From Trigonopsis variabilis (lineage: Eukaryota > Ascomycota > Trigonopsidomycetes > Trigonopsidales > Trigonopsidaceae): a DNA stretch of 64,000 bases. A program made the translations under genes and the position numbers. Below are positions 24,501 to 33,959 of the stretch, one piece after another. The notes below the pieces were generated by a model. That model saw nothing but the letters and a program-made list of their open reading frames with translations, made no database searches and had not been told where the DNA came from. The stretch lies in contig PPXM03000012.1 in the NCBI GenBank assembly GCA_003707065.3, positions 186,001 to 250,000 on the forward strand, given 5' to 3'. Each line of letters opens with the position of its first letter. The stretch's first letter is position 1.

Positions 24501-25184
24501 TGGAATGACCGGTATCGGACTGCTTGGGCTCTTCAGATAGCGAACTTATGGACGCGTGCGATGTTCTGTCAGAAATTGGGTATCAATGATATTCCTCAAG
24601 GAGTGGCTTTTTTCTCTGCGGTGGATATTGATCATGTCTTACGAAAAGAAGTTGATCTTGACTGCGTGACTCCTTCTCACCCTAACCCTATAGCTCCAGG
24701 GGAAAGCCTTGACGTGGTTAAACTTCTCAAAGTACCTGGGAGTCGCTTTGACCTTAAAGCGATGCCCAATAATCCTCTACCAGACTATCAAGGAATACAA
24801 TACCATCCCTGGAGATCGGAGATCCAAAAGGAATTCGACAGGATCAAAAGTGACCCCGATATAGCTGATGAACATTTCTACGCACTAAAGGCACAAATTC
24901 TCCGAGAAGCCGATGATCTACGTAAACTGGAGAAAGAAAGGAGATACATTCTTCACCAGGAGAAGAAGAGACTAACAGACAAGTCTTCCCTGAGTGCTGG
25001 GAGCAAGCAACGACCAAGTTCTACGAAAGATAAGCGGGGCTTTTGGTCTAAAAAGAAGATCAGTAAAGCCGATCGAATCAAAATGGAGGAATATCTGTCT
25101 GCTTGCACTCCAAATTTTAGGGACAACAGTCCAAGTTTTATTGAACCTTATCAGGAGCCAAGAAAGAGCGACAAGACACTCTAA
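21566..25184 (+). CDS. MIP1: Mitochondrial DNA polymerase gamma (Mip1)
   Basis: Replicative polymerase of the mitochondrial genome, family A with 3'-5' proofreading. Exon 1 is 21566-21677 (Arg-rich presequence with RRIRLRCRLYSQ). Exon 2 starts at 21718 or, more likely, 21724 and runs to 25184, giving 1192 or 1190 aa. Exonuclease motifs: FDTE near residue 167, GHNIGYDRARIKEEY near 225 and YCATDVEVT near 405. Polymerase motif A is GADVDSEELW near 755, motif B RNDAKVFNYGRIYG near 809 and motif C VHDEIRY near 958; all catalytic acids are present. A charged basic C-terminal extension of about 200 residues follows, as in fungal Mip1. Two in-frame Mets (21566, 21572) could start it. The two candidate acceptors are six bases apart and both keep frame. 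Confidence 0.95.
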
Positions 25185-25406
25185 TTGAGATACTTTTTTA
25201 AATTATTCCGTTACAACATATGACTCACTGTCTACATGATTGTGAGCTATGTACTGCAATATTTACTGTATTATAATAATAGGCTTATGGGGACCACCGT
25301 TTGAGGGCAGGCGTATGTGACTGTTGAAGTATGTGTGCACGTGACAGTGCCCGCGACACCCCCCGCAAAGGCAACTCGTGATGGGACCTGTAGTTTGCCG
25401 TCAGCC

Positions 25407-26058
25407 ATGGTTGAGAACACTAAACTTAACAAATTACAGCAATCGGTTCGAATTGGTAAGTTGGATGAGCGCATGTGGTACGATCGATGAAATAGGCTTC
25501 TGGTCATCAATTGCCGCGGTCGATCATGGAATCAAGCACGATGTGACGTACCACTGCTATGTGCTCTTATCGAGAAATGACTAACTGTTAGGGTATGTTG
25601 ATTAAGATTCTTTGCGGAACTGTGCTAATGAATTAAGTGGTAAAGGTACCCCTCGACGAAAGATCAAGAAGCCTCATTCGACCGGAGGAGGAGATGACAA
25701 GAAGGTTCAAGCTGTGCTCAAGAAATTGAACGTTCAACCTATTCCTCAAGTTGAAGAGGTCAATCTCTTCAAGGAGGATGGAAATATCATCCATTTTGCT
25801 CATCCTCGAGTGCAAGCCTCCGTTCCCTCTAATACTTTTGCCGTCTACGGTCATGAGGAAGAGAAAGATATGGCCGAATTATTGCCTGGCATTCTCACTC
25901 AATTGGGACCTGAATCACTGGCTGGATTGAAGAAACTGGCCGAACAATACCAAGCCATCCAGAGCCAACAGGCTGCTCAAGGAGAATCAAACGCTGAAGG
26001 CCAAGACGACAAGGACATCCCAGATCTCGTCCAAAGCTTTGAAAATAAGGTCGAGTAA
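25407..26058 (+). CDS. EGD1: Nascent polypeptide-associated complex subunit beta (NAC beta, Egd1)
   Basis: Ribosome-bound chaperone subunit that pairs with NAC alpha at the tunnel exit. The product (156 aa) reads [16 protein letters not shown], Gly-Gly, then [10 protein letters not shown], the basic ribosome-binding motif of the family. The NAC domain follows ([40 protein letters not shown]), then an acidic Gln-rich tail. Exon 1 is 25407-25455 and the last exon 25638-26058. To keep frame and the conserved Gly-Gly, two introns are needed, 25456-25591 (136 nt) and 25593-25637 (45 nt), leaving a one-base exon at 25592. Both introns have good donors (GTAAGT, GTATGT) and branch motifs (CTAAC, CTAAT). 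Joining exon 1 straight to the last exon shifts frame and stops soon after. Confidence 0.9.
25456..25591 (+). other. Long, foldable first intron of EGD1
   Basis: 136 nt, against 32-45 nt for nearly every other coding intron here. It contains a 7-bp inverted repeat GTGGTAC (25475-25481) and GTACCAC (25548-25554). A second pair, GATCGA (25482-25487) with TCGATC (25520-25525), lies directly inside the first, so the two stems could stack and shorten the effective donor-to-branch distance. There is a C-box-like TGGATGA at 25462 but no D box, so I do not call a snoRNA. Confidence 0.6.
25592..25592 (+). other. EGD1: Candidate single-nucleotide exon of EGD1
   Basis: The base G lies between an acceptor (CTAACTGTTAG, ending 25591) and a donor (GTATGT, from 25593). 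Exon 1 ends in phase 1 with G and the last exon begins T followed by GGT, so G+G+T makes the first of the two conserved glycines. Inferred from frame and conservation; no transcript data. Confidence 0.7.
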
Positions 26059-26307
26059 GGCGGTTATGACGGTGTGAATAGTGTACAAATGCATGCCATC
26101 TGAATTGTAGATATGTCATGTTTCTCTGCCATCCAAGATAATTCATTGAATATGCTCATCTCTTTCTTAATTCAAATTACCACGGTATCATTTTGTAATC
26201 TCATCTAAGTGAACATACTCCCTTCGCGCAAAGGAATGATGGTTTGTTGACTAGCCCTAACGACCCAAGGCCCGAGCCAACCACGCCTTCCTCTCTATCA
26301 GCTTATC

Positions 26308-26870
26308 ATGCAGTCTGACCCGGATCTTGTCAATTTTCCGTCGTTGGACTTAATATCACATCTCAATGCGCGCAAGGACGTTGAAGGCCTGCTCATTCTT
26401 GACTCGACTTCGGGAGATTTAGTCTATCACTCGCTCGAAACAGAATCCCCCAAATCGCCTGGACCACAAACAATGACACCTCTGAGTAATTCGGGCCTTC
26501 GAAAACGCTTAATGTTACTGGCTTCTTCGCCAGCATCGTCTCCTGCTTCTGAATCGCGCTTTGGAGGAGCCCGCGATTCTCCACAGCATGCTGGGAATGG
26601 CACTGGGGAATATGTTCCCAAGATTTGTCTTGAATACGCACGCCTAGCTATGACTCTTCTTCGTGTTTCTGACCGTCTCCCTATTGCAGGTGGCTCGAAA
26701 CCTTCCAATGAAAAGGTGTTGAGTGGTCGTGTTGAGCTTATTCGAGTGAAGACAAGTCATCATGAGCTCGTAATTACTCCCGGTATGAATACTTACGACG
26801 TTTGACGGACTAATTATTAGATGAATCTTACGTCTTAGTTGTGCTACATGCTTTGGATGAGTTTCAATGA
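26308..26870 (+). CDS. Dynein light chain, roadblock/LC7 type, with internal insert
   Basis: Roadblock-fold light chain, which dimerises on the dynein intermediate chain. Exons 26308-26782 and 26821-26870 with a 38-nt intron; 174 aa. The family's first half is LDLISHLNARKDVEGLLILDSTSGDLVYHS, and the second half ICLEYARLAMTLLRVSDRL, VELIRVKTSHHELVITP and, from exon 2, DESYVLVVLHAL. A typical roadblock protein is about 95-110 aa. The excess here is a Ser/Pro/Gly-rich insert of roughly 55 residues between the second strand and the helix, a second short insert (IAGGSKPSNEKVLSG), and a short N-terminal extension. Without the small second exon the last beta-strand would be lost. It converges on POP1 with only 25 bp between stop codons. 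MglB/Rab-GAP type roadblock proteins are the alternative. Confidence 0.82.
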
Positions 26871-26895
26871 TTCGCATACCATAAGAACTGTATCT

Positions 26896-29435
26896 CTAAT
26901 ATACAATGGGATCCCACTTGGCAAGTCGACATGCAAGGCTTCCCGAGTTTCTGACAAGACAGTACCGGTCTGTGAAATCAGCCGAATTGTCAATGCAGAC
27001 CCACGACAACGATCCAATTGCATATCCCTGGCCCTGCGCAAGGTTGAAATTGCCAGTAGTGATATACCCAATCAAATGAGATAACGGAGGACAAGCGTGT
27101 GTCCGGCGCTCGTGTGAGTGTGCGTCATATCTGATGGGCAGCTCTCTTGATCCTTCAACTCGCAGCCATTGTTTTCGGTGCTCTCTAGGAATAGAATACA
27201 CGCGGGCCCGAAACAATGGTGTTCCTCTTTCACATAGCCGTATATTGGCCTGGAAAAGACCTAGAGGAAGATTTTCCATAGACAAGAAATCCATCTTCCT
27301 TGGATCCGGGATCATCCAGGGACAGAGATTGGCTTCATTAATTCTCTTGAGGAACTCTGCTGTTTCGTCTGAGCCCTGCGAATTACCAACTAATAGCGGT
27401 CGGTTGGCTATGATCAGCAGTGGCCAGTCGCATTTGAACGGATTTCCCAGCTCGTTGACCCGATGCTTCTTCTGGGTTTCTACCGCAACATCTTCTCTAC
27501 CACTTCGTATGACATCATTTGTGTATCCTGAATGGTTCAATACTTCTTCCGAGGCTTTTGAAATTCGTGCGCCATAATATTTTCGTCTGGCCTTTGGCTT
27601 TCTATACCAGTCATTCAATATCTTCTTCTCTTCTATTTGCAATGCCTCTTGACCCGCTGCACAACCTGGAAAATCTATAGGGAAGAGTGGTCTTTTCGCC
27701 TCGTATGCTAATTGATGAAGCTGTTCCAGACCACCAAAGCTGACTTTTGGATTCTTCATCAGAGCATGCCAGAATGGAAGAACCCAAAACCATGGCAATA
27801 GCAGAGACCATGCATTCTCAGCATCATCCTTTTTAAACAGAAGAATGTTAATAGCGGATTCCTCGGTTTCTTTAAGAATCTTTTGGCAATCTTGCTTCAT
27901 TGACGATATACTCGAGCCCTTGTCTAGACTTCTCGCATCTCTGTATTTCTCTAGATCAATTGCTTGTAACGTGCGCATGTTCTTGTAGCAGAGGTTACGC
28001 CCTTCCTTGGTGAAAAGAGGTGAACATTGGGGCTCCAGATCATATATTTCTGTGAACGCCTCTTCTATATTATGCCCGTCCGCATTCCGGAAAGATTTCC
28101 GAGAAGCCCATATTCTGGGATCTTTTACTGTAAAACTAAGTACCGTGCCCGAGGGTAAGGCACTAGGATTCTCGAGAGCAGCGAGAGATCGGAAGATCCG
28201 TGCTGACATATCGTTCTCATCTAGGGGACGAAGCAATGAAATCAAGCAGTCTGTCGCTTTGGAACCATGTACGTCGATTGATCCCAAGGCGAATCTACAA
28301 TCCGTGATTGAGCAGCCCTGATCATGAAATGAAGAAAGAGCGGACCATAATGAGGAGAAGATTGAAGGATGAACTCGGATCATAACATTATGGGTACCGA
28401 GATCTCCAGGTTGCCAATAGATCATTGCAGGTCCAAACAACTTCGAGAAATAATTCTGCTCTGTGCGACCGTCATATATCAGACCGTACCATGCTTTTCT
28501 GCCCCTTGTAAATCTTTGCCCACACGCTCCAGAACCTGCTAAATGAGTTATTAGCGATTTAATCTTGGTGATATCGTCACATGACACTATGATAGTAGAA
28601 AAATAAGTCGTATCAAAAGCCATGACTGTTCGCTGATCTTGTGCGAATCCTGCATGAACGCGATGAGTATTTCTATAACATTTTAAGGAAGGTTTAAGGG
28701 GTATAGAAAACCCCCATCTCACAGATAAGTGAGCCCGTTTGGCGTGCCAGATGTGCGTAGGCAGCCAGACTTTCTTCTTCTGTCGTTTCTTATAGCGCAG
28801 CTGAATTCCTTCAAGAGTCTCTGCTGTAAAGGCATTCGGGTATTCAGTGGACCTGTCCCTGTAATGATAGAACATGCTTTCTAAGGACTTTTCAACGGAT
28901 CCAGCACAGAGTTTTCGTTGCAGATTTTTCAGCCGTCTGATGGTATCTTGTCGAATATACACTTTAGCGGACTTTCTCCTTCTCCATCGACTTTTCTTCT
29001 TTGTTTCATTATCGCGAGACTAAGATCAGCGTCAATAAATCGATAAATTCTAACCTCGTATAACGCTTTAGCACGTAATTTTGATGGCATTCGTTTAACA
29101 TTGTGGCTGGCAGCACGTCTTCTCAGACGTCTAGGGAGCGCCTGAAAAGCTCTCTGAGTAGCTGCTGATCTTGCTCGTTAGATTCCGTCAGAGTATCAGA
29201 GCTTACCTTGTTTTTAACATTGCCCGCTCCATTTGATTTATTTCATATTCTCGGGCCTTGATATACTGCCCCACATCCAATTGCCCATTTTTTATCGCTC
29301 ATGTTAGGGATAAAATATCATCTTCATTGACTTACCAGGATCCATCTTCTGGGCATGAATGGACCTAGCATCGGCCAGCTTAGCACGTTGCCTATGGCGA
29401 AAAGAATCTTTAGCTTGATCTCGACCGCGCTTCAT
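26896..29435 (-). CDS. POP1: RNase P / RNase MRP protein subunit Pop1
   Basis: Largest protein of nuclear RNase P and RNase MRP, which process pre-tRNA and pre-rRNA. Four exons: 29336-29435, 29207-29297, 29055-29169 and 26896-29019; introns of 38, 37 and 35 nt; 809 aa. The Pop1 N-terminal domain is spread over the small exons: LDVGQYIKAREYEINQME, then RAFQALPRRLRRRAASHNVK and MPSKLRAKA. The large exon adds WLPTHIWHAKRAHLSVRWGF, a family hallmark, the POPLD region (LPWFWVLPFWHALM, GGLEQLHQLAYE, PIDFPGCAAG) and the C-terminal block IGYITTGNFNLAQGQGYAIG. The third donor is GTTAGA, weaker than the usual GTAxG. The Met at 29435 is the first in frame and gives a basic start. Confidence 0.93.
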
Positions 29436-29605
29436 TCAAGATACTCTCTGGCTAGTCACCAGGTGGGAGAAATAAATGGTGGACCGCTACAGGAAAAAAA
29501 AGAGACGTTACATCCAGTTGTCGTATATACCCAATCTACTATAAACTTATATTCCATGCAAAGTCACCGAAAGTCTTCGTTATTCCGGTCTGATTATACC
29601 CTTAA

Positions 29606-31018
29606 TTAAGAAATGCTCATTTTCGAAAAATTATCGTTAGCATCTTGCAGATGTTTTGTAGCTCCAGATGCTTTCTTCGTCGCAAAAGACAGTAAAGGAG
29701 ATACTGCTGGTCCAGAAGTAACCGCTGATAAACTAGGGGACACAGCCCGTCGCTTTAAAGCTCCGTCGTCGTATTCTTCGTCAAGGTCAGCTTTCCTTTT
29801 TGTATTTTCAAGAACAGTTTGATTTGCAAGCTTGAAATAATTGGAACTTGCATCAGCATCAGCCTTTCCCGAGGACGAGTCACGCCTAGGCGTAGTATCG
29901 ACTGACTGGGGCTTTTCTTGTATGCTATCTAAAGGACCAGCATCATTAATAAAGGAGCTGGGAACTCCCTGGTTTGTAAGACTAGAGTCATGTGCGATCG
30001 ACTCTGGCGCTTGATCTTGGGCCTCAGACTTATCCTTTCGAAGCGAATATTTCCTAAGAAAGGGCACGCTTGGATCGGTTAGGTCATCTGATCGGAGCGA
30101 CATTGTGACTGCCGCTTCAGAACGAAATTCGGAAGCTAAAGGGGCACCTTCGTCATTGAGCTCATGAGATATTCTCAGCAGAGCTTTCGGGCGAAGCTTC
30201 ATTGCTCTCGAGCTACTGACGGGTCTTTTTATGACATTCGCATCATCTTTTACTTCACCCACGTCCGAAGACCGAAGGTTGGGAGAAGAATAGTCGTTGA
30301 ATAAGTTGAACTTGAGGGCCAGCGACCGCCTCAGAGGATTGTGGGTGAACGAGCCGGAACCTGAGATAAACCCATACTTATTTTTTCTTCGTCTAGCATC
30401 CAAAAATGGGCTGAAAGGCGATTGAAATGATTCTCTGCGAGATCCAGGACCTGATCGTGTTCCGAAATCGCTGACGTCACTCAAATTGTCATCTTCGCTA
30501 AAGTTGCTCATAGCTGACGTTCCAATCGTTCCTCGCTCAAGATATTGACTCCTCTGACGCTCTCTAACAAACCCTCTGGACCCAACTGGATACAGTAGCT
30601 CGTCGTCCATGGCACCATCAGACGACGAGTCTTCCGCGTCAGAAGGATCATTAAATTCCATTAAAGATCCATTTACCAGTCCTAGGCCTGAAACAGAGCT
30701 ACTATGGTTCAAGGATCCAATCGGAGAATCCAGCACGAAAGACTGGCGCCTTGAGTGCGAGGAACCCATGGAGATTGAGTTAATTGAGGTCGTTGGTGTC
30801 AATGTCAGAGTGGGAGATTGATAATTTTGTCTAATCGCCGTCTCATTCACAGGTAGTTTAGGTATAACAGAAGGACTCAATGGACAATGACCTTTGGAAG
30901 GATCCACATCATATTCACCCTCGCTTTTTCTAGCTTCATTTGTAGGCTTCACGGCCCCGAATGAAATCCTCTGGACATTCTCATTGCCATCTTTGAACTC
31001 GTTTTCGTAGTTAGCCAT
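29606..31018 (-). CDS. Unrecognised Ser-rich, probably disordered protein
   Basis: A 470-codon frame that I cannot assign. It is rich in Ser, Asp and Asn and looks mostly disordered. It has many Ser/Thr-Pro pairs and RRxS-like sites (SHSRRQSF, GSRRESFQSPFSPF) that would suit CDK and AGC kinases. Two segments look ordered and may be conserved: ARRRKNKYGF...FNLFNDYSSPNL (about residues 208-253) and AMKLRPKALLRISHELNDEG (about 275-294). Basic clusters (KRKAD, LKRRAVSP) could act as nuclear localisation signals. The Met at 31018 is the first in frame. It diverges from FIG4 over 337 bp. The long frame, the codon use like its neighbours and the absence of a competing gene on the other strand support it as real; function is unknown. 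Confidence 0.75.
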   Translation of the reverse strand: MANYENEFKDGNENVQRISFGAVKPTNEARKSEGEYDVDPSKGHCPLSPSVIPKLPVNETAIRQNYQSPTLTLTPTTSINSISMGSSHSRRQSFVLDSPIGSLNHSSSVSGLGLVNGSLMEFNDPSDAEDSSSDGAMDDELLYPVGSRGFVRERQRSQYLERGTIGTSAMSNFSEDDNLSDVSDFGTRSGPGSRRESFQSPFSPFLDARRRKNKYGFISGSGSFTHNPLRRSLALKFNLFNDYSSPNLRSSDVGEVKDDANVIKRPVSSSRAMKLRPKALLRISHELNDEGAPLASEFRSEAAVTMSLRSDDLTDPSVPFLRKYSLRKDKSEAQDQAPESIAHDSSLTNQGVPSSFINDAGPLDSIQEKPQSVDTTPRRDSSSGKADADASSNYFKLANQTVLENTKRKADLDEEYDDGALKRRAVSPSLSAVTSGPAVSPLLSFATKKASGATKHLQDANDNFSKMSIS

Positions 31019-31355
31019 GCTTTTTTGGTCTCTTCACACTTGTACCATGGACCCGCTAAATGATATTCTACCTCGACATGCGAAAGAAAAAGACTTTTCA
31101 AAGAGAGACCCTTATCAGCCTAGCAATTGAGAATCCACTGGTCGACCACGTTATATATTATAAACTTTCAGTAACTTAATTCTTATCAAAAGGTGGAGCA
31201 ATAAAGGGAGAGATTGATACCATCTAGCAGCCCTTACGGCAACGGCAGATCCGTTACAATCAGCTATCGCGACCTGTCTAAATCAAAACACACATTGACT
31301 GCGGGTCTAAAGACTGTGTTTGCATTCTTTAGAACGGCCTGTTCTTTTGTGGTGA
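31019..31355. other. Divergent promoter region (Ser-rich protein / FIG4)
   Basis: 337 bp between two diverging starts, AT-rich in its middle (31140-31200). It should hold both promoters. Nothing else recognised. Confidence 0.5.
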
Positions 31356-33875
31356 ATGGAGGACGGCGGAGAGGGGCCGCGACGACATCATGGCGAAGAA
31401 TCTCCTTCATCTTCCCTGAATGAGAGCACCGTGAACATAAACTCACCCTCGCCTGATGAATGGTTAGAACCAGAGACTGTGATGTGCCGGTATGTTCTTT
31501 ATGAAGGCAAATATACGTGGTTTCTAGTATGCTCTGATGCCCATGAGAAGCGCCTAAGGGTGATCGAGATCGATCTGTATGCGAAAGAGTCACTCAGAAT
31601 AAAAGAAGATAAAAGGACATATACACGATCGGAACTACGGGCTTATTTTCTGAAGCTGGAGAAATCACAGGCAAAGATCCAAAAACGACTTGCTCTCTGG
31701 GGAGTAATGGGGTTCATACGCTTCACTGAGGCATATTACATGTTGGTTATAACGAAGCGAAGCCCGGTAGCTTTATTAGGAGGACATTATATTTATCATA
31801 TTGATGATACCGAGCTCTTGCCAGTTGCTCCAATGTCTCAATATCGAAGGCCTGGCCGGAATTCTCAAGAGCACCGGTTTTTGACTACTCTTCAGAATCT
31901 GGATTTGACAAAGACATTCTATTTTAGCTATTCCTATGACTTAACTCACACTTTACAAGTCAACATGCTCAGAGAACGAAAAGAAATAAGTAATCCCGGA
32001 AAAGTACTTGACTATAACGAGATGTTCGTCTGGAACCACTATCTTTTAAGACCAATAGAAGCTGCAGGGCCGTTCACTTTCCGCTGGTACTTGCCGATCA
32101 TTCATGGTTTCATTGATCAAGCCGACATTTCCATCTTTGGAAGAAATATCTTTGTCACCCTGATTGCTCGTAGATCTCACTATTTCGCAGGAGCACGATT
32201 CTTAAAGAGGGGAGTTAATAATGAAGGATACGTTGCAAATGAAGTGGAAACTGAACAAATTGTCTGTGATATGTTGACCACATCTTTTCATGACTTTCAT
32301 AGAGGTCCTTTTGCTAATCCTCGATATACGTCTTTCACTCAACATCGTGGGAGTATCCCACTGTTTTGGTCACAGGATGTGAGCGGCATGTCTCCAAAGC
32401 CACCCATTGAATTGAATGGTGTGGACCCCTTCTTCTCAGCTTCTGCTTTACACTTTGATAGAATGTTCAAACGGTATGGCAAGCCTATCATGATCCTCAA
32501 TCTCATCAAGACCAAGGAAAGGACCCCTCGAGAGACAATACTTCTCAAAGAGTTTGAAGAATGTATCAATTACCTCAACCAGTTTCTTCCCAAACAATGT
32601 GAACTTCAATATACATCCTGGGACATGTCACGGGCTTCCAAAAGCAGAGGTCACGCTGTTATTGATTACTTGGAAGCTTATTCTGAGAAAGTCTTGAATA
32701 CAACCGGTTTCTTCCACTCAGATATATCAAATTCCTCTATTCAGAACGGCATCTGTCGAACGAACTGTATCGATTGCCTTGATAGGACGAATGCTGCCCA
32801 GTTTGTTATCGGAAAGCGTGCTCTAGGTTATCAGCTTTGTGCTTTGGGGATAATAAAGGAACCCTCTCTCGATTATGATACTGATGCAGTCAATCTATTG
32901 ACTGAAATGTATCACGACCATGGCGATACCATTGCACTGCAGTATGGTGGCTCTCATCTCGTGAACACAATGCAGACTTATCGGAAGCTGAACCAGTGGA
33001 CAAGTCATTCAAGGGATTTGATTGAAAGTATTAGGCGGTACTACAGCAATTCTTTCGTGGATTCGCAACGACAAGATTCTATTAATCTTTTCTTGGGCAA
33101 CTACATTTGGGAGGTCGGCAAACCAATGATCTGGGACTTGGCTACAGATTACTATCTCCATCACATTTCTTCTTCGAAACACATAAGGCGGGATTATCGC
33201 AAATGGTTTAACATCCGAGACGCGGTCCAGTATGTCAATGTCGTCGCTCATTATTCCAATGATACCATGAGAAATCTGGTTATGGACTCCATGTGGGAGG
33301 AGTATTATCGCCCTAAGATTCTATCAACGTTCAGCAAGATTTTCACCTTCAGCATCAACTCGACACTTCGATATATGCCGAACAAGGGGTCAAAAAAGCC
33401 TCTTGATGAGAGCCCTTTTACTTCCCGTGTAAGCAGCGGAAGAAAAAAAGAATCCAGCCACCGACCAGTTGAAGGTGAGCGTACAGTAGCGGCCAAAGGA
33501 TCCCATCTAAGTGCGAAGGAAATCGCGATACCAGGGTTTCTGCATGTCAAAGGTTTAGTAACAGGAGATATTTCATCCTTGGCAGTTGCTGATGAGCCTG
33601 CATTGAGTCAATCTGAGCTCAGGGAATATGAGCGGTACATCCAATATCCTCGAACTATAAGAGTCGTCTCTGAGGACGATTCGGAGGATGAACAAGGCCG
33701 TTCCGAGTATTCGAAATATATTGGATCTGTCTTTCTGCCCTCCGTCTCGCAGGACAATCAAGACCTTTATGCTAGGAGTGCAAACATTTCTAGTATTTAT
33801 GATCATTACTCAAGTACCACAACCGGGCATTCAAGCAAATACAGACTATACAGTCAGTGGCTTTCAGGAAAGTAA
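31356..33875 (+). CDS. FIG4: Phosphatidylinositol-3,5-bisphosphate 5-phosphatase Fig4
   Basis: Sac-domain phosphatase of the vacuole/endosome that works with Vac14 and Fab1 to set PI(3,5)P2 levels. A single 839-codon frame. After a short acidic, Ser-rich start, the Sac domain begins at about residue 45 with YVLYEGKYTWFLV and shows GVMGFIRFTEAYYMLVITKR, the family's Sac N-lobe. The catalytic CX5R-T motif is CIDCLDRT, about residues 470-477, inside RTNCIDCLDRTNAAQF. The downstream block TDAVNLLTEMYHDHGDTIAL and the YYSNSF and QDSINLFLGNY segments separate Fig4 from Sac1, as does the lack of C-terminal transmembrane helices. The C-terminal 150 residues are Ser-rich and variable. It ends 84 bp from the convergent TTI2 stop. 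Confidence 0.94.
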   Translation: MEDGGEGPRRHHGEESPSSSLNESTVNINSPSPDEWLEPETVMCRYVLYEGKYTWFLVCSDAHEKRLRVIEIDLYAKESLRIKEDKRTYTRSELRAYFLKLEKSQAKIQKRLALWGVMGFIRFTEAYYMLVITKRSPVALLGGHYIYHIDDTELLPVAPMSQYRRPGRNSQEHRFLTTLQNLDLTKTFYFSYSYDLTHTLQVNMLRERKEISNPGKVLDYNEMFVWNHYLLRPIEAAGPFTFRWYLPIIHGFIDQADISIFGRNIFVTLIARRSHYFAGARFLKRGVNNEGYVANEVETEQIVCDMLTTSFHDFHRGPFANPRYTSFTQHRGSIPLFWSQDVSGMSPKPPIELNGVDPFFSASALHFDRMFKRYGKPIMILNLIKTKERTPRETILLKEFEECINYLNQFLPKQCELQYTSWDMSRASKSRGHAVIDYLEAYSEKVLNTTGFFHSDISNSSIQNGICRTNCIDCLDRTNAAQFVIGKRALGYQLCALGIIKEPSLDYDTDAVNLLTEMYHDHGDTIALQYGGSHLVNTMQTYRKLNQWTSHSRDLIESIRRYYSNSFVDSQRQDSINLFLGNYIWEVGKPMIWDLATDYYLHHISSSKHIRRDYRKWFNIRDAVQYVNVVAHYSNDTMRNLVMDSMWEEYYRPKILSTFSKIFTFSINSTLRYMPNKGSKKPLDESPFTSRVSSGRKKESSHRPVEGERTVAAKGSHLSAKEIAIPGFLHVKGLVTGDISSLAVADEPALSQSELREYERYIQYPRTIRVVSEDDSEDEQGRSEYSKYIGSVFLPSVSQDNQDLYARSANISSIYDHYSSTTTGHSSKYRLYSQWLSGK

Positions 33876-33959
33876 ACGCTGGTCAATAAACCACGAACTG
33901 ATCATTCAACTTGCGCATGAAAAGAGAAGAGGCCATGTTCGGTCGATCTTGCGAGGGAA

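Noticed and set aside
24678-24692. CCCTAACCCTA, like a telomere repeat
   Set aside because: Only about two units, inside MIP1 coding sequence (His-Pro-Asn-Pro), with no further copies nearby.
25456-25591. Intronic box C/D snoRNA in EGD1
   Set aside because: A C-box-like TGGATGA is present, but there is no CTGA D box in the intron and no terminal stem next to such boxes.
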